From: Pontederia crassipes
Taxonomy: Eukaryota > Streptophyta > Magnoliopsida > Commelinales > Pontederiaceae
Length of the DNA: 64,000 nucleotides
Direction: 5' to 3'
NCBI GenBank assembly: GCA_030549335.1
Contig: JAUKPH010000023.1
Span: 3,305,501-3,369,500 of the forward strand
Shown here: positions 22,950 to 33,791 of the stretch, piece after piece
Layout of the letters: every line of letters starts with the position of its first letter
Position numbering within the stretch: the first letter of the stretch is position 1
Translations under genes and position numbers: made by a program
The notes under the pieces: generated by a model
What the model was told of the DNA's origin: nothing
Databases searched by the model: none
Seen by the model: only the letters and a program-made list of their open reading frames with translations

Positions 22950-25520
22950 GGAGAGATGCTCGGCCTCAATATATATATCGATGAAGGTGTCGGCCGCAAA
23001 AGCTGAAGAGACTCGGCCGATAATTGATGGATCTCGGCCGATAATGGAGAGTTTCGGCCGTAAAAGTTTGGCTGCAAAATTTTGTTGATGAAGATCTCAG
23101 CCGTGCAATCTCGGCCGTAATGAACAGGAAGTCGATGAAGAACCTCGGCCGGAGTCAATGATTGTGTAGATTGTGCCCGTAAGGTGACGACCGTGGTGAT
23201 GGCAGCTGACGTCTCGACCGTAAAGAGAAAAGCTCGGCCGGAGATTGGCCGTAAGAGAGAGGCGTTGCGCGGTGAGACTTCGGCCGTAAGAGCTAGTTGA
23301 TGAAGAACCTTGGCCGTAGTTGATGAAGAACTTTGGCCATAGTTGATGAAGCTTGGCCGTAAGAGTAAGAGCTTTGGAACTTCGGCCGTAAGGGCTTTTA
23401 GTCGTGGAGACTTCGGCCGTAAGGAACAAAATGGAATAGAGGTTCAGCCGTAATAAACAGGGGGCGTAAGGATCGGCGGTGAGACTCGAAACTTCGGCCG
23501 TAAGAGCCACTTCAGCCGTAAGGAGGAAGGGCGAAATGGAGCCGGTTCTTGGTCTGCACAAACACGAGGTGTAAGAATTTATAGATACAATTACGAGCAT
23601 AAACTTACCTTTCCCTCATGATGCGCGCAGTGAAGGGTCATGTCGTAAGAGCTTGGCCGATTTTCAAGGCACGCAGTGATCGGCCATAAGAAAGACGGGT
23701 GGTGGCGCTGGTGTTCGGCGTAAGGAGTCAGCTCCGGTGGAAGCTCGACCGTAACGGGAACTGGGCTGTGGTGGCAGGGCGTATTCGTGCAAATCTTCGA
23801 TGTGACTCATGCATGTCGTTCAATCTGCTCGGAGCTCGTGCATGGAGCTTTTGCTGCCGATAAGTTATTTCAGTGTTGGATGTCAGAATCTGCTCGGCGA
23901 AAATTTTCTGATTTTTTACGGCCTACTATACGTCTTGCCTTGTCATGTCCGAGGTTCATGCATCGCTCGGTCCACGTATCCGAAGAAATGATTAGTCGAG
24001 TTCCTCTCCGTGCACAAAAAGAAATATCGATTAGATGACTCCTTAAACTATTAATTAAAATGCCAATCAACTAACTAATTAAATAAAAATAATAAAAAAA
24101 AATTAACTTAATTAAAAAATGTAAATTAGTAAAATCTTTGGTTGTGATTAAATATTCAATTCGTCACCGCAACAACCAAGTGTCAGAAAAAAATTAAATA
24201 AAATAAAAAATTAACATCTGATCAGAATGTGTGACATATAAATTTATCCAAAGGATTAACTTAGTTGTGATTATATTTTCACTAGTCCTGCAACAACTAA
24301 TTTTCAGTAAGAGAGATAAAAGAATAAAATACAAATATATACAAGAAAAAAGAAATACAAATAATAGGTCACGAAGAAATAAGATTTTAAATTGATAAAG
24401 ATAAAAATCTTTCGGCCATTAAAAAAATTCATTAGGTCAGAGAATAATTATCCGAAATCGAATTACGACCGCCAAACGCTCTTCAAACCAATTAAAATGC
24501 CAAAAATAACATCTCGACCGAAAGTAAATCGAATAGATGATCATAAAAATCATGTGCTCGTTCGACCGTAAAAACTTGGAAGAATTAACGATGCTATAAC
24601 AAAAAAGGCACAATACGAATCAGAACTAATTTGCGGTCGCAAAGTTAATAATCAGACATTAGTAAAAATTATTTTCAGAGAGGAAATAAGATTAATCGGC
24701 CGAAATACAGAAATAAATTTATGGCCGAAATTAGATTAGTAATATGAGGCTCGTTCGACCGTAAAAATATTGAAACAGTGTCAAAAGGATTCAACGTGAA
24801 GGCGTAAACCAATTAAATTACGGCCGTAACAAACTAGTTAGTGTGGAATTTCGGCCGTAAGACAGAAAACTAAACAGGGTGTTCGACCGAAATAAAAATC
24901 GAACGCAACGTCGACGATTTAATCCTTTACGGCCGAAGAAGAGTAAGATTCATATCGGTCGTAAATCGATGAAAATTAAGTCGAACGTGAGGTAAAACAT
25001 CAACACATATAAATCGGCCGAAATGAGATTAAATCAAACTTATTCGTTCAGAAATATATTACGGCCGAGTTGAAGTCGACAACCTTTGGCCGTAAAACAA
25101 AACTGGGTTTCGGCCGAAATAAAAATAGAATTAAACTTATTCTTACGTCAACTGAAGAATCGTTACGGCCGAGGAGTAAAATCCATGTCGAATTATCCAT
25201 TACGGCCGAGACAGACTAAATTACTTTGGCCAAAACAAAGTCAAATCAAAATTTCAAACTATTATAACATTACGACCGAGAATGAAAGTCGAAACTGATT
25301 CGAATAGGGCGTAAAAAATTTAAACCATAGATAAACCGGGCGAAACATGGTCAAATCAATACCATTACTCATGGCGTAAAACAACGTTCGGATAAAAATA
25401 TTACGGCCGTAAAACAGAAGATTAGAACTCAATCGATATTGTCAGCCGTAAAACCAGTAAAGCCGACAAAATAAATCTCGGTCGTAAACCATAAGACGAC
25501 GACAGAATTTTAAACCGAAA
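22950..25520. repeat. Dense array of TCGGCCGTAA-type motifs
   Basis: The string CGGCCGTAA, with variants CGGCCGAAA, CGACCGTAA, CGGCCGATA and their complements, recurs dozens of times at irregular spacing over about 2.6 kb, in two blocks (about 22950-23760 and 24410-25520) separated by AT-rich DNA with fewer hits. The same motif is in both LTRs. The spacing is not a fixed period, so this is not a simple satellite. No known protein reads through it. Confidence 0.8.
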
Positions 25521-25678
25521 GTCGAAGAAATTGTCGTGACCTTTATCTGCAAAAGAAAAATGTTAGTTTATTCACAAAAAAATAATTAAAACAAATATTA
25601 CATATTTACAAAGAATTATTTATAATTTATTTACATCTCCTAATAATTCATAAAAATAAAAAATTAATTAATAAAATA

Positions 25679-25697
25679 TTCCCCGGCAACTGTGCCA
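25679..25697 (-). other. Primer-binding site, tRNA-Asp type
   Basis: Minus TGGCACAGTTGCCGGGGAA, six bases (AGTTTT) inside the 5' LTR edge. The tRNA-Asp complement used by Athila/Tat elements is TGGCGCCGTTGCCGGGGA, so two or so positions differ. It fixes the element's orientation as minus. Confidence 0.85.
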
Positions 25698-25703
25698 AAA
25701 ACT

Positions 25704-27023
25704 TGATGCGTTAAATTTGTAACAATAAAATTTGCTAGCAAGTGCACTAGTCACTCAAGTAATATAGTAAATAGGAGTAAGAGTGTCGAACCCACGAGGA
25801 ATATTATTAATTCAATATCTGAATTTATAAATTAATAAGAGAGGAAAAATATGGATTTTTGGAAAGAGGTTTTATGAAATAAAATGAAGAAAATAAGATA
25901 AGATAAGACAATGATATTGAAGTTAGGTCTCATAAATCCAAGTAATTAAATCAAAAGCATTAAGCACAATTAACTAATTGATCAGAAAAGATTAAAACAA
26001 ATAATATATGGTCCAAATAGTTTCCCTTCAATAATAATCTCCTAACATGAAATAAATAAAAATATGGAGTTCATCCTAGAAATTCTAGAGAGATAATAAC
26101 AAAATAATAATAATTGGAAGAATTACACCCAAATAGATAAAACTCGAAGCTTCGGATCACGGGCAGACAGTCGGGCAGCCTCTCGGACTTGATCAGGGTC
26201 GCGATCAACTTCCAGCCGTCACACCTCTCTCCTCTTGGTCGTAGCCTGCAGAGCTCACGACTCGCCGTGGAAGAAAACCTGAACTTCCGAGCACACCTTT
26301 TGGACGACGGATTCTTCACGTATTTATAGGTGCGGACGGGTCTTCCTGTTGATCGTGATGTACGGCCGAATTTAAATTCACGGATAAATCTCGGCCAAAA
26401 ATGATAATTCTTTCAAAAGATAAATTCTTTTATCTTTACCCCCTTTGAATCTCGGCCAAAACGTCTTTCTTTATCTTTACTCCCTATAGATCTCGGCCGT
26501 AATAAAGAATTTAATCTTGTTACGCCCAAAAGATAAAATCATTTAATTGTTACACCCTTTGAATCTCGGCCAAAGCGTCTTCATCTTCATGCCATTACGC
26601 CCAAAAGATAAAATTCCTTTTATCTTTACCCCCTTTCAAATCTCAGCCGTAACAAAGAAGATTCCTTATCATTACCCCTGGAAATCTCGGCCGTAAGGAA
26701 CTCTTTTATCTTTACTCCTTTCGAATCTCGCCCAAAACGGCTTGGGTGTAAAGCCAAATCTCGGCTAAAATGACTTGGGGGTAAAGCCAAATCTCGACCG
26801 TAATAAATTCTTTGAATTTCGGCCGTGTTTGAATTTTCCTGCAAAATAATTATTCAAATTTAATTAATCCATCCACAATTAAAATATTTAGAGAATTAAT
26901 AATTAAAATTAATAAATCCGGAATTACGATTAAAAGTGACTAAAAATGATGCATGCCATAAACAAATTACAGAAAAATTAACTAAAATAATAATCTAAAA
27001 TATGTTATATTTTGCATGCATCA
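25704..27023 (-). repeat. 5' LTR of the nested element
   Basis: 1,320 bases, otherwise almost identical to the left LTR. It lacks about 410 bases after TTGAAGTTAGGTCT. The near identity of the rest points to a fairly recent insertion. Confidence 0.9.
26321..26330 (-). promoter_or_regulatory. TATA box of the nested element's 5' LTR
   Basis: Minus CCTATAAATA lies in the GC-richer part of the LTR, about 700 bases from its start. The same box is at about 20991-21000 in the other LTR. Transcription would start roughly 30 bases further along the minus strand. Confidence 0.6.
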
Positions 27024-27028
27024 ATTCC

Positions 27029-27531
27029 CCCTATGTACCTAAAATTGGCTAAAAAACCAAATGGATTCCCTCTGCTCGCGCGAGTTGTTCAGACGCTGAC
27101 TTTGGCCGACGATCTCTCTCTGTCCACATTCCGAAACTCAGCCACCACTTAAAAGTTCTTCTCCGATATGTCGACTTCGAAACCAACCACTGCATGCTCT
27201 TTGGAATGCCTCAGTTCACATGCAAATGTGATGAAAAGAGAGGCTCGTGGGCAGAATTCTATTTTGGCCAAAAGGGAGTTTCCAGCCATCCCTTTGATAT
27301 TTATTTATAGCACAGGCTAGGATTTTTAATTATATTGGACTTTGGACTCTTTTAGGATCAATCTTGGCCATCCATCATTGATTAATCATCTCATAATTGT
27401 TCATATTTAATTAAATCCAAATTTACTTATTAATCTATATTTATCTCCATAACTATTCTATCTCTATTCAAATTCCATATTATCTTTCCAACTTATCCCA
27501 TAATTTCCATCAATTTCATAATTAAATAATT
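27029..27531 (-). repeat. Gypsy 3' LTR, inner part
   Basis: Continues the LTR interrupted at 19961 (CCTATGTACCTAAAATTGGC matches 33220, 37600 and 61605). It contains the TTTATTTATAG box (about 27300) that is a minus-strand TATA box. It stops matching at AATTAAATAAT, short of the LTR end by about 120 bases, and meets integrase C-terminal coding sequence. Confidence 0.85.
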
Positions 27532-27540
27532 TCCATCTTC

Positions 27541-28256
27541 AGATGCCTGGTTTGGTACTCCAATATCTCTATAGGTTGTTCAGCGTATATCAGGTCCACA
27601 TTCAAGTTCGGTTCTTCCATATATATTAGCATCATCATGCAGATACTTGCGCAACATTGATGCATGGAAGACGTTGTGCACGTGTACATATGATAACAGT
27701 AGCGCCAACCTGCAGGCTGCATGTCCAATCAATGCAAGTATCTCAAATGGACTTACATATATAGGGCTCAACTTGCCCTTCTTGCTGAATCTCATTACTC
27801 CTTTCATTGGAGAAACTTTCAGCATCACTCGATCTTCTCTAATGAGACGAACTTTAAAGATATGCTCTCTTCGTTTCTTGTCAGCATAAGTCTTTTGCCT
27901 TGTGAATGCTGCTTTCAATTTTTCTCTAATGACACAAACCTTTTCTGTATCCTTTATAGTTTGCTTTAATACTTCCTCTAACAAGAATTGTCGTCCTCCC
28001 ACTTCACTCCAATAGATGGGGGAGCGACATGTCTTCCATACATGACTGCGAAGGGTGCCATGCCAATGCTAGAGTGATAGCTATTGTTATATGCAAATTC
28101 AATTAGTGGGAGATGAGTGTCCCAACTACCACTTCGCACACGCTCGGAGAATATCCTCCAATGTTTGAATGGTGCGCTCATGACCGTCTGTCCATCTGAG
28201 GATGGAACACGGTGTTGAAATTTAACTTCGTTCCAAATGCACTCCGGATGCTTCAT
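27541..28256 (-). pseudogene. Gypsy integrase C-terminal part
   Basis: Minus-strand open segments at 27978-28256 and 27580-28002 overlap in different frames. Landmarks are PLIEFAYNNSYHSSIGMAPF, YGRHVAPP, EKLKAAFTRQKTYADKKRR, DRVMLKVSPMKGVMRFSKKG, LSPIYVSPFEIL and VHNVFHASMLRKY. This is the integrase end plus the GPY/F-type region of chromoviruses; a chromodomain would follow but is lost at the deletion junction near 27540. At least one frameshift lies near 27990. Confidence 0.9.
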
Positions 28257-28960
28257 GGATCTCTATCTGACATAATGGAGAGTGGCACTCCATGTAGTCG
28301 GATAACATCCTTAATATAAATGTCCATCAGGCTTTCGACTGACTGCTTTCATTTGATGGGGATGAAGTGGGCCGTTTTGTTGAATCGGTCCACCACTAAC
28401 CATATCGCATCTTGGCTCTGCTGGGTTCTTGGAAGCCCTGTAACAAAATTCATCATTATCTTTTTCTATTTTCATTAAGGGATTCCAAGTTCCTACAACA
28501 CTCCATATGGCCCTTGATGCTCAACCTTCACTTGTTGGTATACTATATACACTTTGCAACGTACTTAGCTATATCCTTCTTCATATTGTTCCACCAAAAG
28601 GGCCGTTGCAAATTCTTATACATCTTCATGCTTCCAGAATGAATGACGAATTTCGATTTATGACATCCATCAAGCACTTAGCCTTCTTAATCCTTCATGG
28701 TCAGAGACCTACAAACATCCCCTGTATCTGATCACTCCCTCTGTGACTAAAAAGTCAACATGAATCTTTTCGCACAACTTGAGTAGGTGGTTGTACTCAT
28801 CATCGTGTGGTTGTACCTTTCCAATCTTCAATAGTAATTCAGGTTGCATGCCGAGGTGTGCCATAATTCGTACATCATCATCGTTTCGTTGTGCTTTTCC
28901 AATCTCCTCTGATTCATGTTCAGATCACGTTGGGAAAAAAATATACTTCAGACTTTTGTG
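28257..28960 (-). pseudogene. Gypsy integrase zinc-binding and core region
   Basis: On the minus strand, HSGSMKMYKNLQRPFWW...MKKDIAKYVAKC (about 28540-28660) fits the H2C2 zinc-binding region, and [19 protein letters not shown] (about 28350-28405) carries a core Asp. MDIYIKDVIRLHGVPLSI follows. Several stops break the frame. Confidence 0.85.
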
Positions 28961-29313
28961 ATCTATGAAAATATCAAAATTTTCACCGTAGAGGTAGTGC
29001 TTCCAAATCTTGAGGGCGAAGATCACGGCTGCTAATTCGAGATCATGCGTCGGGTAGTTTTTCTCGTGTTTCTTAAATTACCTTGAAGCGTATGTAATGA
29101 CCTTTCCATGTTACATCAAGACGCGCCCCAAGTCGGTGCCACATGCGTCGTTGTAGATCACATACCCCCTTGGCCTGAAGGTATGGTAAGAATAGGCGTC
29201 GTCGTCAAACTTTCCTTTAACTTTTGAAATCTATCTTCACACTTTCGTGACCATTCATATTTGACGCATTTCTTTGTGAGATTTGTCAGTGGCGACACAA
29301 TTTTGAAGAAATC
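28961..29313 (-). pseudogene. Gypsy RNase H remnant
   Basis: KVITYASR, a stop, then [33 protein letters not shown] and DHKSLKYIF read in one minus-strand frame (about 28960-29110). Glu in LELAA and Asp in DHKSL are the expected catalytic acids. There are two stops within this stretch. Confidence 0.9.
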
Positions 29314-30126
29314 TTATATAAATCTTCGGCAATATCCTGCCAGCCCAAGGAAGCTCTTAATTTCCGATACATTCTTTGGTTGCTCCCAGTTGGCAAGTGC
29401 TTTCACTCTGGCAGGATCCACTGATATTCCATCCTTATTGATGATATGTCCGAGGAATATTATCTCTTCCAGCCAAAATTCATACTTTGAAACTTTGGCA
29501 TACAACTTGTGCTCTCGCAGGGTTTGTAGCACAATCCGTAGATGCTCTTCGTGTTCCTCTGGGCTCGACGAATAAATCAGGATGTCATCGACCAAAACAA
29601 TCACGAACTTGTTCAAATATAGCCTGAACACTCGGTTCATCAAATCCATAAATGCTGCCGAAATATTGGCCAATCCAAATGGCATCACTAGAAACTCGTA
29701 GTGGTCATATCTTGTCCTGAAGGCTGTCTTCGGCACATGGTTGTCAGCTATCCGAAGCTTATGGTAGCCACTTCTTAAATCAATTTTCGAAAACACCTTT
29801 GCCGAAGACAATTGGTCGAATAGGTCATCAATTCTTGGTAGCGGATACTTATTATTTATCGTGACCTTGTTCACCATCTGATAGTTTATGCACAATCGCA
29901 TAGATCCGTCCTTTTTCTTCACGAATAGTACCGGAGCTCCCCGTGGGGAGACGCTCGATCGAATGAACCCCTTATCCAACAGTTCTTGGATTTGGGTCTT
30001 CAATTCCAACATCTCTACTAGAACCACTCTATATGGTGCCTTCGAGATGGGTGTAGTACCCATCACCAAGTCGATGCAGAAGTCGATCATTCCATCGCGA
30101 TGGTAATCCTGAGACATCATCTGCAA
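29314..30126 (-). pseudogene. Gypsy reverse transcriptase (open for 270 codons)
   Basis: The best-kept coding stretch in the window. Domains in order: [104 protein letters not shown], the palm motif [13 protein letters not shown] with both Asp present, [19 protein letters not shown], and the [11 protein letters not shown] thumb. It is open only as a segment; the parts before and after are broken, so no polyprotein can be made. The related copy at 58005-58490 has IED instead of VDD. Confidence 0.93.
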
Positions 30127-30192
30127 AAACGTCCGGAAATTTCTTCACCACTTCAATACTATCTCGGTCTATCTCAACCCGATCCATCTTAA

Positions 30193-30400
30193 TCACTTAC
30201 CAAGAATCCTCGACATCATTTCTTCAATAGCTTCTGAGCTTTGATAGTTGATACTAAGACCTTGCCCTGCTCTAGCGGCGTGCCTCTGATGATGGTCTGA
30301 GGTTCTCCCGGTGCTCCGATCACTTTTTGCTCGACAATGTAGGTAGTAGGACAACCAGTCCATGGCCAACACCACGTCGTAATCCTTAATCGGGATGACG
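30193..30400 (-). pseudogene. Gypsy protease-RT linker remnant
   Basis: Minus reading gives VVLAMDWLSYY, a form of the LGMDWL block after gypsy proteases, then IVEQKVIGAPGEPQTI and RGTPLEQGKVLVS in a shifted frame. The Asp-Ser/Thr-Gly protease active site itself is not seen. Confidence 0.65.
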
Positions 30401-30930
30401 ATTCAATAACTATTTATCAATCCAACAACTATTTATCATTTATTGCATGACGACAATCTTTCTCATTCAAAGAATCCTAAATAATTCCTTATAAGTCATA
30501 TGTACAACATGACCTTTGGACTATCTCTATATCATGATCATTAAGGCATATCATTATGCATCTCTACGGGAAAAATTCTCATAAGTAGCGTTCTCAACTA
30601 AGCTAGAGATCAACTTTCCAATTTGAATCCATACTCTTTCCTAACCTTATGATTAGGAATCCATTGAGGTCTCCTTTAATTCACTATTTGATAATAAATG
30701 TCATGCTTCACTTATTGTGTTGATCTCACTTCTATCTCAATTTATAATGCCTTAAGAGTAACGTGGGGATAATCTCCTTAGGGCTTTGGTTATTCAACAT
30801 TAAAATAACCTCTTTAGAACTTTGGTTATTCCTTTCAGAATAACTTCCTTAGACGTTGCCTTACACCATCAATGAAACTATTCTATTTCCATCATTTAAG
30901 AATTTTTGTCATCCCTCACTTTATCTTTGG
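30401..30930. other. Non-coding filler in the gypsy interior
   Basis: AT-rich. A phrase with CTTTGGTTATTC and AATAAC.TCCTTAGA recurs three times between 30770 and 30860. The same DNA is in the third copy at 58755-59290, so it predates the duplication. Confidence 0.5.
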
Positions 30931-31100
30931 CTTCACCAACTAGTTTCCGTTTAGCATAGGTCAACTTGCGATCCTTGCCGCAATCCATCTCAAAGAAGAT
31001 CTGCTCAACCTCCTCGATTTATCTTTCTGCATCCTCGAAGTCGACCTTTCTGCCGAACTGAGGGGTCCGTAATTTTAGGAACCTCTATAGTATCTCTACG
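30931..31100 (-). pseudogene. Gypsy gag remnant
   Basis: On the minus strand the readings KVDFEDAER, IEEVEQIFFEMDCGKDRKL and YAKRKLVGEAKD occur in one frame with a stop. They match the gag stretch AE.WI.EIEKIF..M.C...QK..YA...L.GEA. Copies at about 35340-35400 and 59290-59450. Confidence 0.7.
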
Positions 31101-31458
31101 ATCATGCCCAAACTAGTTAAGTGGGATCCATAAATATCCTTACCTCAATCCCATTAAATTGAGGATCTCGGGTCTGCTATCTATTCTCTATTGGGCTCTA
31201 AGACTACTACTCATTAGCCTATGAACATAGAGCCTGCTGAATGACCTGCTACAATCCGTTCTTGGGAGCCCGTGGGAAATGGTTCGGAAACGCCATAGTA
31301 GCTGCTCCCAAACATCAATAACAATAACCATTATATTAGTGTGAGCTCCATAATCAATACCACAATACAATACTTACTTGACCCTACTTTATGGCTACAG
31401 TGTAGCACATTGACTCAATTTTATCTATTAGAGACAGCTAAGAAGTGCCTCTTCTTAG

Positions 31459-31471
31459 GTTTTGATACCTT
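31459..31471 (-). other. Primer-binding site, initiator Met type
   Basis: Minus AGGTATCAAAACC next to the 5' LTR. In the copy at 35829-35842 it reads GGTATCAGAGCC, the canonical form. Confidence 0.8.
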
Positions 31472-31473
31472 CC

Positions 31474-33786
31474 GTAACGTCCCGAGACCCACGTGACTTT
31501 CACATGCTAGAGTCGTCCCGAAGGCGCTACACTATTCTATACAAAATATTTTTTGCAAAATTATAAACTATAAAATGCGGAATTAATAATAACAATATCC
31601 AAAAATCCATAATATCAATGAGCTGAAAATGTCCATGTCTCCACCATGCTAAATATGCAGAAAAATTAAAGCTAATTAATAATCTAGTAGGACATAATGC
31701 TACACCATGTGTAATATTTTTGTCACTGAACCTGACCACCTACATCACCATCTTCTATCATCTCACCTGCATGAATCCAAATGTAGGAAAAAATCCATGA
31801 ATATAAAAATACTTAGTATGTAGGATCTAATCATAACGATAATCAATAATCAACAGTGCTAGATAAATCAATGATAATATGGAGCAATAAACAATATAGT
31901 ACTAGATAAGACAATATGAGGAGAGATCAATAATCAATAAAACAATATAGCCATAAATCAATAAAATGATCAAGAAAGGGAGTCAATAGACCGATTAATA
32001 TTATTTAACAATAATCAATTATTAATTATGCCTGATCACTATGACACTGTCCAATTTAATAATTTCAATTCAATTATCAATATCAATGGTCATCAGCCAA
32101 TAACAATTTTTATTCGGTTCAATGGACGGAGGCAAAACCGATCAACGCCAAAATCCGAATGACCATGATTCAATTCGATTCAATTCTATGTCCATTCAAT
32201 TCGATTCAATTCAATTCAATTCGAATTCCATTCTCTTCAGTTCAATCTCTGGAGTTATTCAATTCAACCCTCAATCAATTAAGAGAAGCCATGTTCTTTT
32301 CATGTAGGTCACTAGGAGATCAAATCATAGCAAGTCACCCTTCAATAATAGTGCTAATAATAGCTTCATTATGACAGAGGATCATGGTTGTCATAGGACA
32401 GCCATAGCTTCTCTAAAGGATGACGTCTCATACCTCTAGATACACTATCTGCCTCGTACAATATCCATAATAATATCAATATGGCCCAAGGAGTTGAGAC
32501 AATCGGAGAACATTGAGACCCAGTAGTTTCTATCTTTTATCTTGTTTATCCTAAAAACTTATTTTTAATAATTTAATTTAGGTTAAACAATGACCCAATC
32601 AGATAAAAACTACTGGATCAATATTATAGTTAATCACATAATCAATTATAACAATAAGATCAATAATCTCAAGTCTGATCTAAAGAGCATGATGATGTCA
32701 GATCTGCTAACAATTATGGTCATAGATGGTTATGAACATTAACCATAATAACTATTCAATTATATATATAAAATTATCCAAAATTACGATTTTTGTCCCA
32801 AAGCCCATTCCACGTTGGGTGGAACTCGGACCGTGTTAAAAAATGCTCAATCTCACCTCGGCCAGAGGAAATTCGGACTGGGTCAACCGGTTGACCCTCA
32901 ATCACGATCGCGCCGAACCCGTGCCACGCCGAAGCACAACCCGAATCGGGCCAATAGGAACTCGGGCCGGGTTAGACAACCCGATCCGGTTCCGAATCCA
33001 ATTTGGCTTGGTTTTAATGAAATCCGGGCCGAGTACAATAGAATCCGGGCCGGGTTCTGTTGTCGACGGAGAAACGCGTTCTGACGTGACTTTCCGACTA
33101 CGATAACTATGTCATACGATGTCCAAACTATGCATATGATATTAATGAATTTACGATACAAAGGAGAAGAGAATAGAATTCTATATCATGGAAAACCGAC
33201 GACATAGAGATTCTCCCTACATACCTAATTTGGCTAAAAAACCAATTGAATTCCCTCTGCCTACGCGAGTTATCCAGATGCCGACTTTGGCCGACGATCT
33301 CTCTCTATCTATGTTCCGAACCTCACGGCCACCACTTGGATGTTCTTTACCTATATACCGACTTCGAAATCAGCCACCGCATGCTTTCTGGAATGCCTCG
33401 ATTCGCATTCAAACAAGAGGAAAAAAGAGGCTCATAGGCAGAATTCTGTTTTGGCCAAAATGGAGTTTCCAACCACCCCTTTTATGTCTATTTATAGAGT
33501 AAGTTAGGATTTTCAATTCTATTGGGCATTGGACTCTTTTAGGATCAACTTTGATTAATCATTCCATAATTGTTCAAATTTAATTAAATTCAAATTTACT
33601 TATTAATCCATATTTATCTCCATAACTATTCTATCTATTCAAATTCCATCTTATCTTTCCAACTCATCCCATAATTTCCATCAATTTCATAATTAAATAA
33701 TTCTAGAATATTAAATAATGATTTCCAGATATTATAAATGACTAAAATATTCATTTATTTATTTTATAAAAATCGAAATCATCACA
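31474..33786 (-). repeat. Gypsy 5' LTR (copy L2)
   Basis: 2,313 bases from (C/T)GTAACGTCCCGAGACC to ATCATCACA. It holds an (ATTCA/ATTCG)n pentamer stretch (about 32165-32240), a GC-rich patch with CGGGCCGGGTT phrases (about 32805-33090), and a minus-strand TATA box CTATAAATAG near 33490. Sister copies: 18176/27029, 35845 and 59882. Confidence 0.9.
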
Positions 33787-33791
33787 GATAC
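33787..33791. other. Target-site duplication (right) of the gypsy element
   Basis: GATAC, against GATAT at 18171-18175. It also forms the first codons of SFH exon sequence after the insertion. Confidence 0.7.

Larger units (their letters stand above)
19962..27023 (-). mobile_element. Non-autonomous Athila/Tat-like LTR retrotransposon, nested
   Basis: Direct LTRs at 19962-21693 and 25704-27023 both start TGATGCGTTAAATTTG and end TTTGCATGCATCA. Perfect 5-bp target duplications ATTCC flank the element (19957-19961, 27024-27028). Next to the right LTR the minus strand reads TGGCACAGTTGCCGGGGAA, close to the tRNA-Asp primer site used by Athila/Tat elements. Next to the left LTR is the purine tract GCTTGGGGGAGTT. 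The 4-kb interior has no gag or pol similarity and is largely filled by copies of TCGGCCGTAA-like motifs. It must depend on proteins from other elements. Confidence 0.9.
18176..33786 (-). mobile_element. Ty3/gypsy (chromovirus-like) retrotransposon inserted in an SFH exon
   Basis: Order on the minus strand: 5' LTR (31474-33786), initiator-Met primer site (31459-31471), gag remnant, protease-region remnant, RT, RNase H, integrase, then the 3' LTR (27029-27531 plus 18176-19961). The 3' LTR is split by a nested 7-kb element and has lost about 120 bases at its start, together with the end of pol and the polypurine tract. RT-RNaseH-integrase order defines Ty3/gypsy. The C-terminal motifs (RVMLKVSPMKGVMRF, HNVFHASMLRKY) are those of chromoviruses, close to Tekay/Del type as I recall. 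All reading frames are broken. Confidence 0.87.

Noticed and set aside
22950-25520. CRISPR-like or satellite array
   Set aside because: The motif is short, occurs in both orientations and has irregular spacing; the host is a plant.
29314-30126. Active gypsy polyprotein
   Set aside because: The RT alone is open; gag, protease, RNase H and integrase all have stops or deletions.
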